Positions 1 to 11,158 of a DNA stretch of 64,000 nt are shown one piece after another. The translations under genes and the position numbers were made by a program. The notes under the pieces were generated by a model, which saw only the letters and a program-made list of their open reading frames with translations, had not been told where the DNA came from and searched no databases. The stretch is from Neostapfia colusana (lineage: Eukaryota; Streptophyta; Magnoliopsida; Poales; Poaceae): contig JASWHV010000005.1 of assembly GCA_030760725.1 (NCBI GenBank), positions 87,550,622 to 87,614,621 on the forward strand, given 5' to 3'. Each line of letters opens with the position of its first letter. Within the stretch, counting starts at the first letter, position 1.

Positions 1-285
1 GAGCTTCAGTGTTATTAATTCCTGAAACTTCCTGGATCGGGTTGTCTAATATGAGGGACTGCGGACGGTGTAATGGGGGAGTTAAGGTGAACCATCCGTG
101 ATAACGTCTCTAGGACAGCGCCATGGTAGCTTAGCCATGACATTTCTAAGATTGCATCAATCTTCTGCCCCTCAAGAATAATCATAGTGGTGGGATATAT
201 CTTCCCACCTAAGCACAGTGGTGCTTTCGGAATCATCATAGTTGCTGAAATCTTTCCTCCCAGTGAGAAGATCATATAAGAGCAC
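1..285 (-). pseudogene. E0 retroviral-type protease fragment (3' continuation of split gag-pol)
   Basis: The minus strand encodes the C-terminal half of an aspartic protease domain: GGKISATMM, then IILEGQKIDAILEMSWL, then HGAVLETL. The same region of intact E3 reads GGKISASVM ... ILGMSWLNRHGAVLDTV. The N-terminal half with the active-site triad DSG is at 23962-24637, now separated by E1. The piece starts at the AGCAC duplication (281-285). A stop codon lies near base 15, after sequence that no longer matches E3, so the reading frame is degraded before the window edge. Confidence 0.7.
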
Positions 286-3200
286 TAACACGACCCCACG
301 GTCTTGTCGAGCCAGGATCACGCTGAGGGGTGCTGCGTTGCACAGCACCGGATAACACATGTCAAAGGTACAAAGCGGAAGCAAAATTTTATTACATAAA
401 CAAGTTTATGAACATGTTTACATCAAAATAAGTTCAGTCTACACTCACGGGCGTAGACTAAGCATCAAGTGCATGTTCAGCCCTTGAACGTGTCCTTGCT
501 AGCACACACGCACACTAACTCTGCGGCGTGCACGACTCCCACTCGACGGGGTTCCCTCCTGGGGTTCTGTCTCCTCTTCGGGAGTCCCTTCCTCATAGAA
601 CCCTGCAAAAGCTTCAAACACAAGCAGTGAGCACGAAGGCTCAGCAAGTCTGACCCATCTCACCTAACATGGCACTTCTACATGAGGGGTGACGGGTACA
701 TGAGGTAAAAATCATTTGCAAGGACTCGCCTAATTAGTAGAACCTTACTTTCAAGTTTTAGCAGCAGGTTGTGGAGAACCTTACGCTAAGGCACATGAGA
801 GAGCCGCAATCAAACAAGAAACGCTTTTCTCTCATGTACTTTACCCAAAGTTGAAAAGAACTTTAGTTAGCTCTAAACTACAACAAACCATTAACAAGCA
901 AAGTCCATCTTTCAATCAGCAGCATTTTAACATGTAACTAGCCTGTTCTTTCTACGTCACGGTACAGTGAACAAGTGGTACTCACTGACCACGAGGGACG
1001 GCGATTATAATCGATTTACACCTGCAGGGTTACCCGAACAACCCGTCACATACCCCCGTACTCGATGTTGCCAACAACAACCATCACGGACGCCGTACAC
1101 GACTACCTTTCGCCCGTTAGCCAAATGTTGAACCGGTCCAATCGTCCCGAGCAAGAGGTCTCTGCACGCGCATCTCAGTGACGCCAGCCGATTTGCACCT
1201 CGAGCTCTCAACCTACCCTCTGAACGACCAGCTATGCCTCAACACCCAGCTACCCGAGTTACATCAGTTCCCCGGATCCCATATAGCCGGTAGGTCTTCG
1301 GTACTGTTCGAGCTTGTTCAACAGGCCCGCACACGGCTCGGTCCTCAATTGACACAAGCGGAGCTACAGCACACAGGCCCCAAAGTCCTGTTGCCCTTAC
1401 CCTCCGCTTGGTCTCATTATGTTGCCATGTGTTTCATGTGCTATCACTACCCGAGTCGAGTGCCTCTAGCCTATGCTCGCGAGTAGTTTCAACTATTCGA
1501 CTTGTACCGAATCCTACTCTATCTTAGCAATGCAGTGGCTAACGAGGTTTTCAATCCTAATCCCCACCCATGGTTTTCTTGGCTATGCATTTGGGTTTCC
1601 AAACAAGACTCTAATGCAAAGAATAATAGTATTCAAAGATGTGCTCAAAACAATAAACCTTTATAAAAAGGTTAATGCAAACCGGAGCTTGCCTTGCTGC
1701 TCTTGGTCGTAGGCTAGCTGCTCCTCTGGCGTAACGAAGTCTAGGACTTCGGGTTCCTCCTCGACCTTAGCGACTACATGATAGAAGCAATACATGTATT
1801 AATTTAAATGCAGTTGTATTAACTTTTAACTTGTGAAGTCTATAACTCTTACTAGACAAGCCCAATGACTGTGAAATTTTTACTGTGGCTTGGTTACAAC
1901 CTAAACAGAGACTTGGTCAAGTTTTAGTTGCAGCAAAGCTCATTTGAGCCCTCCACAATTAATCATGTACTTGACCTTAATTGAAGGCTTTTAGGGTGTT
2001 CTAAGGATTTTCATGAAACAAACTATGACTTTCTGAAAACTAGATTTTCAGAGGGTTCTAATGGAGTTGGTCTCACTTAATTTGAAGGTTCCTAACTAAA
2101 GATATGAGCTAAACAATTTCAGAGAAAATTCTGAAAATGTTTCTGAAAATTTTCTATTTTCTCTGGAACAGTTTCACTAATCACACCATTAGGTGGATCA
2201 AATGAGCTCAAATGGGTCTGAAATTTTTATGTTAGTTCAGGGATCCTTTGGTGAACATCCCAGCAAAATTCCAGGATTTTCCTCCAAAGGATTCTCCAGT
2301 TAAAATTCCTAACAGTTTAAAATTTGAGGAATTAATTCTGGAAAATTAAGGGTTTTCATGAAGTGAAACTTGATTTGCTGGAAAGTTCTCAGAGAGCTGA
2401 ATCCAGCAAAATTTGGTTCACTCGATTTGGAGCTTCCTAGCCAAAGTTATGAGGATTTGAAGTTTGAACGGAATCTGAAAATCGGGAGAAAAGTTTAAAC
2501 TTGCGGGGGCCCGCGGGGACACGTGTTGAGCGAGGAGGTGTCTGGCACACTGAGGCACACAGGGTTTTTGCGCGCCAGCACACCAGATCCTGGCCGCAGC
2601 CTGATCCCAATTTAAAATATCTACCGCTGACAGCTGGGGTCCACCCCTTCGTCAACCTCCCGCTGCCCGCGTTCTGCCGCCGAGGAACCTCGCCGGAGAG
2701 CTTGCCGCCGGCTTCTGTAAAGCTCCAAACTTCACGATTTTGGCCGCCCCTGCCTACTTCCACTCGGGGAACAGGATTCTGGGGTCAGCTCATCATGACA
2801 ACGGCCGCCACCTGGTCGGCGACGAGCCGCAGCCTCGGGAGAACTCCGGTCGCGTTGTCCACCCTCCCTAGCACCTCCCCTAATTAAGCTAAGGGTCGTC
2901 GAGCATCAGTGGACCATAGGAAAGGTCGACATGAGCTCCACGGAGCTCGGGAAGGGCTGTGTTGGGCTGTCACCGTGCGACCTAGGCCGGAAATCGGGAT
3001 TTCTACTAAAACTTGAAGAACAGCGGTCTCCCTCCACGGTTCTTCGTGGTTCCTGCTCCTATGGACCGGCACGGGCTACTAGAAGTGATCCCCCCCCATG
3101 AGAGGGATAGTGATGTAGTGTGGCTTACGAAATTCTCGGATCGGTACCGACCTCACTTTTGCACACCGTCGCGAAAATATGAAATTCCGGCCGGAGCAGT

Positions 3201-4338
3201 GCTTGTCACGCCGCCGGAGCTTGCGGAAATGAAAGAGGGGTTGGAGGCGAACCTCTTTGCTGTTCACAGCTCCGTGAACGGTGGGCTGTGGTAGCCGGAA
3301 GGACGGTTCCCGCAGCGGCGGCTCGGGCTGAACCGGCAGAGACAAGATCGCCGCGGTGGAGCTCGGGGAAGACCGCGCAGGGTCTGGAACCGATGCGAAG
3401 GTGTCGAAGATGGCTTGGCGCACCCGGTGCTGGTCTCAGATCGCCGAGAGGGTCACTGGATCGGCCGGGCGATGAGGAACCGAACATTCACTCGGGTGGC
3501 GAGGTGCTTCAGCTCTTTGGGTGGAAGTGCGACGAGGCAGCGGTGGAAGGCGCCGGTGACCACTCGGGCGGGTAGATAAAGACCCAGAGAGTCGGTTCCG
3601 CGGCTGAGATCGGCAAGCAGCTGGTTGCTTCACCGTTTCTTCGCCGTGGCGGCAGCTGCAGCGCGCGCGGTTACCCGAGCTGAGCTCTCAGTTGGTTTCT
3701 TTTGCTTCAGTGGCTGACATGTGGATCCCACCCGCGGTTTTAACCTCTGAAATTCACTCCTAATCACTGTTGTAAACAGTGAGCCCCAAAATACCCAAGG
3801 TGATTCAAATTATTCACCCATGAGCCATTTGAATTGAGTAGGATTCAAATTGGGTTTGGTTTGAATGAATTTCAACACATGTTCAGTTTGAAATTTAAAT
3901 AAAGTTTGAATTTGCCCCACTTAGCTCATGTCAAGATAAACTCCAAATGGAGTGAAAATTGGTGTGTGAGCTCACAACAATGTGCTGACTAAGAATGTGC
4001 CCCCCACTTTTGAATTCATGGGATAAAAACAGTTTGAATTTGAATATGGTTTCAAACTGCCCTCTTCCTAACTATACCCAAAATGACCTCAAAAAGGTTT
4101 TGAATTTGGGTGAAACTTGGCATGGACATCCTTAGCAATGTGTAGGAGTTTTCATATGTCCAGCCCCTCTATATCACATGTGGGAAATACCCCTTTTGCA
4201 ATATGTGAGTTTGTTCTCTAATGAGCATGTTGATGGTGGTTACTTGCTCTTCATTTGTGTTCATGAACTTTCCTCAAATGAGGTGTGTGGTGTGGTGATG
4301 AACACTTCAATTATGTGTCAAAAACTGAGGCCCTTACA
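286..4338 (-). repeat. E1 3' LTR (4053 bp)
   Basis: Homologous over its full length to 11159-14521 + 23272-23961 and to the E3 LTRs. On the plus strand it begins TAACACGACC and ends GGCCCTTACA. E3 begins TGACACGACC, so the terminal TG has become TA here. The GC-rich middle (about 2500-3700) and the AT-rich right end (3720-4338, U3 side in element orientation) hold many short open frames. None has a domain, and they recur in the partner LTR. Confidence 0.92.
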
Positions 4339-4352
4339 TTCCTCCCCCCCTT
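4339..4352 (-). other. E1 polypurine tract
   Basis: Directly inside the 3' LTR. The minus strand reads AAGGGGGGGGAGGAA, then the LTR begins with TGTAAGGGCC. This is the expected plus-strand primer site. Confidence 0.8.
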
Positions 4353-4408
4353 AAAAGAATCTCGTCCCAAGATTATAAGGTGAACATGAGAGAGAGGACG
4401 GTGGAAAA

Positions 4409-7400
4409 TTACCGGATACGCGACGTGAAAAAGTCGGGGTAGTTAGCGCGAAGGAATCCTTCGCTCTCCCATGTCGCTTCGTCCATGGAGTGATTACTCC
4501 ATAGAATCTTGTAGAACCACAATGTACGGTTGCGTGTGGTCCGGGCCTTTTCATCAATAATCTGCACCGGTTCCTCCCGATAGGTGAGATCCGGTTGCAG
4601 TTCTTCAATATCTTCCAGCTGAACGGTAGTTGATAGCTTGAGACACTTCCTCAGCTGGGAAATGTGAAAGACGTCGTGCACCCCAGAAAGTGCTTCTGGT
4701 AATTTCAGCCGGTATGCCACTGATCCACAACTTTCGGTAATCTGGAATGGACCGATGAATCGGGGTGCCAACTTTCCTCTCACCCCAAATCTGTTTAAGC
4801 CCTTCATTGGAGATACCCGTAGATATACGTGATCTCCAACTTCGAATTGTAATGGGCGCCTTCTCCGGTCCGCATACAGTTTCTGACGGGATTTAGCGGC
4901 TTTTAGGTTCGCCTGAATCAGTCGAACCTTTTCTTCCGCGTTGTTGACGAGGTCAATCCCGAAGGTAACCCTTTTGCCAGACTCACACCAGATCAATGGT
5001 GTGCGGCACTTCCTACCGTATAGCGCCTCGTAAGGTGCCATCTTGATGCTGGCTTGGTACCCATTATTGTACGAGAACTCGGCTAACGGCAAGTGATCAT
5101 CCCAATTCTTGCCGTGGTTGATAGCGCAAGCTCGTAGCATGTCTTCTAGGATCTGATTTACCCGCTCGGTTTGTCCATCCGTCTGCGGGTGGTATGCTGA
5201 ACTACGGTTCAGCTTCGTCCCCAAGGCAGCGTGTAGCTGCTCCCAAAAATGGGACATAAATAAAGTGCCCCGATCCGATATGATGGTACCGGGTACGCCG
5301 TACAAGCATAGGATCCGTGAGATGTACAGTTCAGCGTACTTCTTGGTGTTGTAGTTGGTGTTGACCGGGATGAAATGGGCAACTTTGGTGAGCCGATTGA
5401 CGATCACCCACACAGAATCATGTTTTTGCAAGGTGGTGGGTAAACCGACGATGAAGTGCATGCTCACATCCTCCCATTTCCAGGCAGGAATGCCCAGTGT
5501 TGCAGCAGTCCCGGTTTCCGCATATGGTCTGCCTTCACCCTTCGACATGTATCACACTCGGACACGTATTTTGCAATCTCACGCTTCATCCGTGTCCACC
5601 AAAACTTGCTTCTGAGTTCTTGATACATCTTGTTGCTGCCGGGGTGAATAGAAAATTTTGATAAGTGAGCCTCATCAAAAATTTTCTTCCGTAATTCCAG
5701 GTTACGGGGTACGACGATCCGGTCCTTGAACCATAGGACGCCGTCTCCGTCCTTCCGGAAACATTTCAGCTCCCCACTGTCTACACGTCTCCGTAAATGT
5801 GACATGCCCTTGTCATTCTTCTGGGCTGCCGCTATCTCTTCACGGATGGTGGGGATCAAAGCTAGATTGTAGAGAGCTCCGTGTGGAATCACATGTAGTG
5901 GTGGTTCGCTCTCTTCCAACGGTGTGATGGTCCGATAATATCCCGCGAGTCCGAGGAAACTCCGTACCTCGTGAACAGTTCTCGGGGATTTCCAATTCAG
6001 CAATTGAGTGATCTTGCTCGGGTCTACAGCGATACCCTCCGCTGAGATGATATGCCCGAGAAAAGGCACTTGCGATATCCAGAATTCGCATTTGCTGAAT
6101 TTCGCGTATAGCTTGTGATCCCGCAGCCGTTGCAAGACTATACGCAGATGCTTCTTGTGATCTTCCTCCGACTTGGAATATACCAGTATGTCGTTGATGA
6201 AGACCACGACAAATTTGTCCAGCTCCGGCATGAATACCGAGTTCATCAAGTACATGAAGTGAGCTGGAGCATTGGTGAGGCCGAAGGACATGACCAGGTA
6301 CTCATAGAGTCCGTACCTTGTCAAGAAAGCTGTCTTTGGAATGTCCTCAGCCCTTATCTTAATCTGATGGTACCCGGATCTTAAATCCATCTTGGAAAAG
6401 ATCTTTGCTTTGACCAACTGATCAAACAACATGTCGATCCGTGGCAACGGGTACTTGTTCTTGATGGTTACGGCATTTAATGGATGATAGTCCACGCAAA
6501 GCCGTAACGTCTCATCTTTCTTCTTGACAAATAATGCCGAACAGCCCCATGGCGAGGAGCTCGGCCTAATAAAATCCTTCTCCAGAAGGTCCGTGAGCTG
6601 AGTCTTCAGTTCAGCCAACTCCTTGGGCGCCATCTTGTACGGCCTTCGGGATATTGGCATGGTTCCTAGTGCAAGTTCAATCTTGAACTCCACCTCTCTA
6701 TCAGGTGGCATCCCCGGCAAATCCTCCGGGAATACGTCAGGGAACTCTCGGACCACTGGAATATGTTCCAATCTGATGGTTGTGGCTTGATGGACACTTG
6801 GAAGTTTTATTTCTGGACTGTCCAGAAATAATGAGTGAGACTCGTGCACTTTTGAGTTCAAGTGCACAACTCGAAGGACGGTGTCTAAAACAGCACCGTG
6901 GCGGGTTAACCACGACATCCCTAAGATGACATCGACCTTTTGTCCCTCTAAAATTATGAGAGACGTAGGGTAAACTCTACCCTCTAAGCACAATGGCGCT
7001 TTTGGGACCATCATGCTTGCTGAAATTTTCCCACCCGGTGAACAGATCACATAAGGACTATCGGTGGGTAGTATTTGCAAGCTATACTTATCAATGAAAG
7101 CTTGGCTAATGAAGCTATCGGTGGCGCCTGAATCAAATAATATTATAGCGGGATGCTGGTGGAGTTGGAACATACCCGCAAGGATTGGCTCGCCCTCGGG
7201 CACGTCCTCAATGGCAAGCTGGTGGACGGTGCCGGGCCTAGGGTTTGCCCGCCGCGCATTAGTAGAGTTCCGGGGTTGATTCCTCCCCGGAAACTGTGGT
7301 GCCACTCCACCGCCTTGCCTCTCCGGGAAACTGCTCGCGAAGTGTCCTGGACGACCACACTTGTAACATGTGGCCGCTGCTGGTGTAGTGCTCGGGGGAC

Positions 7401-8469
7401 GAAAGCCCGGCATGCGTTGCTGAGGTGCATACGCACGCGGCATCGACCGCTGCTGCTGTTGTTGCGGAGGTGGTACTGGCAGTGCTGGCCTGAATGCCGG
7501 TGACGAGTACGGCCGACTGAGGAACGGCATCGACCGCTGTGGTGGCTGCCAGCGTGGACCTGATGGTGGGCGATTCACCATCCAAAACTTCTGAGAAGGA
7601 CCGCCTCCTTCTCCGCTGCTCTGCGGCGCGCTTCATTTTCTCTCCGCCGCCGCTAACTCCTTGCCGGAGTCCTCCTGAACAATCGCAGCATCAATGATGT
7701 CGTTGAGGCTGCCGCGATTGAACATCGCCAACTTGTCCTTCAGGAGCGGATTAAGCCCCTAGTAAAAGTGGTCCCGCCGCTTCTCGTCGGTATCTGCGTG
7801 ATACGACGCGTAGAGCGTGAGATCGTTGAACGCCCTGGAATATTCCAGCGCGTTCCGGCTCCCTTGCTGCAGGTGTAAGAACTCCTGCGTCTTTCTTTTC
7901 ATCAGACCTGGCGGTATATGATAGGCCCTGAAGGCCGTCCGGAACTCCGTCCAGGTCATCACTCGGTCGGTGGGCTGGGAAGCACTAAAGTTGGCCCACC
8001 ACGCGCTCGCGGATCCTTGGAGCTGCTGGACCGCAAACTGAGTCTTGCGCTGCTCGCTTATCTGGAGCAGCCCGAACTTCATCTCTATCGCGCGGAGCCA
8101 GTTGTCCGTGTCAAGAGGTTCATCCGCCCTTGAGAATACAGGGGGATGAGTCGCCAGGAAGTCGGAGTAGGAGCTCTGTTGACGCTCCTCACGGTCTTGA
8201 CGTCTCTCTGGTCGAGACGTATTGGCGATAAGCGTTTGCAGCAACTCCCTGTGCTGCTGATGTGAACCTGCCATTGCCGCGATGATGTCGGCCAATGTAA
8301 CCGTTGGCAGTGGCGGTGACGGTGTTTGCTGTTGCTGTTGTTGCTGCTGCGGTCCCGAGGAGTCCTCGGGAGGCTGTTGGGAGGTCTCTCCCCTTTGACT
8401 AGTACCCCCAACATCCGGGTTGGCACGAGTACGCGTCATTCTGAAATTCAAAACAGCAGCAATTAGCAC
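4409..8469 (-). pseudogene. E1 gag-pol polyprotein, disabled (gag-PR-RT-INT-chromodomain; RNase H deleted)
   Basis: Aligning by eye to the intact E3 protein shows the damage in order. Stop TAG at 7759-7761 replaces a Gln codon in gag. Stop TGA at 7633-7635 replaces an Arg codon. The zinc knuckle CYKCGRPGHFASS has lost its last Cys (Phe). The protease keeps DSGAT. The RT motif FIDD reads FIND. An in-frame 528 bp deletion at about 5936 removes the whole RNase H domain. A one-base deletion near 5498 shifts the frame at the start of integrase. The first integrase Asp (SMDF) is His (SMHF). The C-terminal chromodomain region ends at 4409. The probable gag start is the Met at 8439 (MTRTRANPDVGG), as in E3. 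It cannot make functional enzymes. Confidence 0.93.
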
Positions 8470-8713
8470 ATGTCTTACTTAAAAATTTCCATATGCAACA
8501 GTAGGTATTGAAGTGACACATGAATAATTTGCACAACATTCACATATATTGATAAAGCATAAACTTTATACAAGATACATTATTCTCGGGTCTCCGAGAA
8601 GTCGTGCTCATGCCGTCACTACCTATACATACGCTACTGTCTACACGACATGTCACCGATTACAAAATTTGGGCTACACTACCCTAGCTGCCCTACATGG
8701 CAACTGTAACCCC

Positions 8714-9658
8714 CTACTCGGAGTAGAACTCGACCTCCTGCGGGTCGTCCTCCTCCGGTACCTCTGCTGGTGGCTCCGGATCTACCACCTCTTCTCCCAT
8801 CCCGGGTTCTCCCATTGCTGGAAGGCCCAAGACCACCGCTACGCCTAACACCGGAGGTACGAGGTCCTGCAATGCATGCACCTCGTCCATGGCTTGGTTG
8901 TAGTCTTCTTCCCAGCCTTGCCCTTCCTCAATAGCATCGTCCCACTCTTGAGTAAGTTCCTCGTTCTGCTGGGTCAGATTCTGTACCAGTTCTTGCAATG
9001 CCGCGATGTCGACACGGCTTTTCCTCTTCGCCTTCCTCACACGATGCAACTGATTGTGCTGTTCATTCAGTCGCTTGATCATCGGAAGGAGCACATTGCG
9101 GAGTGCGCTGTGAGCACTCTCGAAATGGTCTCCACGGCTCGTGCTCTCCTTGAGCTTTGTGGCGAGATGCTCCGTATGAACAGCTTGGCTGTCCATCATG
9201 GCATTTCCCGCCCTCATCTGGAGGCTAAGGTTTGCCTCCGCGGGGTTGTACCTTGGGCAACTCGGGTCCGTTGCCTCCAGGTACCTCTCTTCCCACACAT
9301 GCTGAGCCCGTCCATCCACCGGAACTAGTGCGTATGGAGTTCCCTCCATAGCCTGCACGTATAGTTGGCAGAAACGTGACATGGTGTCACGGGCTGCCAC
9401 TTGCCACATCCCTTCCGGTTGTCTTCCTCTCACCGTGATGGTGAACGGCACCCAACCGGGTGGCGTAGGTCCTGCAGGGACTTCAACATGGATTGTCCAC
9501 GTCTTGTTCCCCTCTTCGCCTTCTTCCTTGGCGAAGTATTGCGGCATCTGGTGGTATCCGAAATATTGAAGCATATGCCTCAATGCTTCCGGATAGCCGT
9601 TGTGGTGAGAACAGTGGGACACCACCCACCCATTCTCCAACTGTTTATCTGCTGTCAT
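8714..9658 (-). CDS. E1 ORF-X: extra 314-aa protein upstream of gag
   Basis: An uninterrupted frame between the PBS and gag on the element's coding strand, 244 bp upstream of gag. The E3 copy (42962-43906) is also exactly 314 codons, with about 25 substitutions and no indels by eye. Residues about 22-102 look globular (FGYHQMPQYF ... TWTIHVEVP ... FTITVRGRQ ... ARDTMSRFCQL). Residues about 178-266 are a probable coiled coil with a basic patch (RKAKRKSR). The last 30 residues are acidic and Pro-rich, ending EVEFYSE. I do not recognise a named family. It stayed open while the neighbouring gag-pol decayed. It could be expressed from the full-length or a spliced RNA; no direct evidence. Confidence 0.75.
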   Translation of the reverse strand: MTADKQLENGWVVSHCSHHNGYPEALRHMLQYFGYHQMPQYFAKEEGEEGNKTWTIHVEVPAGPTPPGWVPFTITVRGRQPEGMWQVAARDTMSRFCQLYVQAMEGTPYALVPVDGRAQHVWEERYLEATDPSCPRYNPAEANLSLQMRAGNAMMDSQAVHTEHLATKLKESTSRGDHFESAHSALRNVLLPMIKRLNEQHNQLHRVRKAKRKSRVDIAALQELVQNLTQQNEELTQEWDDAIEEGQGWEEDYNQAMDEVHALQDLVPPVLGVAVVLGLPAMGEPGMGEEVVDPEPPAEVPEEDDPQEVEFYSE

Positions 9659-11144
9659 CTGTAAAAATATATTTGCGAAATGTCAAATATTTATTTAAAC
9701 AGTAAACCACTGAGTTATAACATAAGACATGTCATTGAATTCATAAAGCTTGGAAACATAGTTCAAATTTTTAAGCAAATTTGACTGCTGATCTGCTGTT
9801 CAACATGACAGCCCTGAGCAGTTTCCATATCAACCTGATTTAGGCCATGCTAAAGGCAATACCAGTTCTGGGGCTTAACATCAAAGTTAAAGCTAACTTC
9901 AATAGCTTTCCAGAAAGTATTTGCTTGGCCTAATATCTGTCCTGGTTCAAAAGTTATGAGATGTAAAAGTTAACAGAATTTCTGGAGAAAATTGGACAGC
10001 ACCTCCCTGTTTTAGGTACTGATTCGATCCAAGAATCCCAGTTAATTCTGTTCCTAGTCTGACAAAACTTTATGTTACAAAGTTGTAACCTATCTCATAA
10101 GCTTTCCAGAACTACCTCATTTTCTATTTTTGGATTTTTAAGCAGGAAGTTATGCTTAATTTACAGAGAGTTTACAGAGAGTCTTTACTCTGTCCTGTTT
10201 TCTGGACAGTTTCAACTCTACTGCATTTTTCGATTGGTTAAGGGATGAAACACCTCTGGACCTTAACACAAAAGTTGTAAAGCTTTTCCAAATATTTCCA
10301 TAAATGTATCATATGACCCCAACCTCGAAAGAACTCAACTTCTAACCTCTGGTTAACTTCAGCCTTGATTCAGCTGAAAACAGAGTGCTCTGTCCTTAAC
10401 AACCTATAAGTTGAAAACTTGTTAACTTTGAATATCCTGTTCAAGGGAAGGAGTTACATCAAGTTTTAATACTTTAGATCAAAACCTTCAAGTTTTAAAT
10501 GAAGTTGTTCATTTAGTTGGGTGTTACGTCGATGCGTCACCAGATTATGTCGGTACTACGTCCTCACAAAGAAAAACCTATACCGGACTTAGCCGGCTTC
10601 GTTATTTCAGTGGCACTAAACGTCACTCGCACACGGATGCTACACGCCTACCGTTTCGTGGTCAGGCTACCTGCAGAAACTCAAGCAATCGTCAGACTCG
10701 GCTGCACACCGAGCCCGGAATCCATACAGTTCGTACACCCGGCCGTCATCACTCGCCCGGATGTTCTCAAGCCAAACACGCCTTGAGTTACGTGTTCACG
10801 TTTCAGACCACGTGACAGGGTCTCCCAAGTTGCACCATGCATGCCAGGGATAGACGTTGCTCGAATACCCCAAATGACATGAAGAGTCGTAGAGGATATC
10901 AAAGCGGGTCGGGTTACCTGACACCCGTGGGGCTCCACCCTTCAGCTTGTGCGCACTGGTGGACAGCGCTTACGTGTGCCCCCCAAGACATAACCATCCC
11001 GAGATACACGATTTTCTGACATAAACAAATAGGTTACTATGCCACTTTCTATATGCTAATAACATCCTTATACGGGCTACTAACTCGTTCCTCACTGGAT
11101 TTTTGAAAAAGATGACCTATGTAGTGCGTTAAACCTCAAGCGAG
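9659..11144 (-). other. E1 5' leader (untranslated) between PBS and ORF-X
   Basis: About 1.5 kb without convincing genes. It has an AT-rich half (9659-10515) and a more GC-rich half (10516-11100) that is well conserved with E3 (44770-45330). A block around 10540-10700 (GTCGGTACTACGT ...) is recognisable in the older element E0 at 29897-30060. This is where a packaging or dimerisation signal would be expected; its role is inference. Confidence 0.6.
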
Positions 11145-11154
11145 TCTGATACCA
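11145..11154 (-). other. E1 primer-binding site (initiator Met tRNA)
   Basis: The minus strand reads TGGTATCAGA four bases inside the 5' LTR, complementary to the 3' end of plant initiator Met tRNA. The match breaks after ten bases (E3 has TGGTATCAGAGC). Confidence 0.8.
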
Positions 11155-11158
11155 AAGC

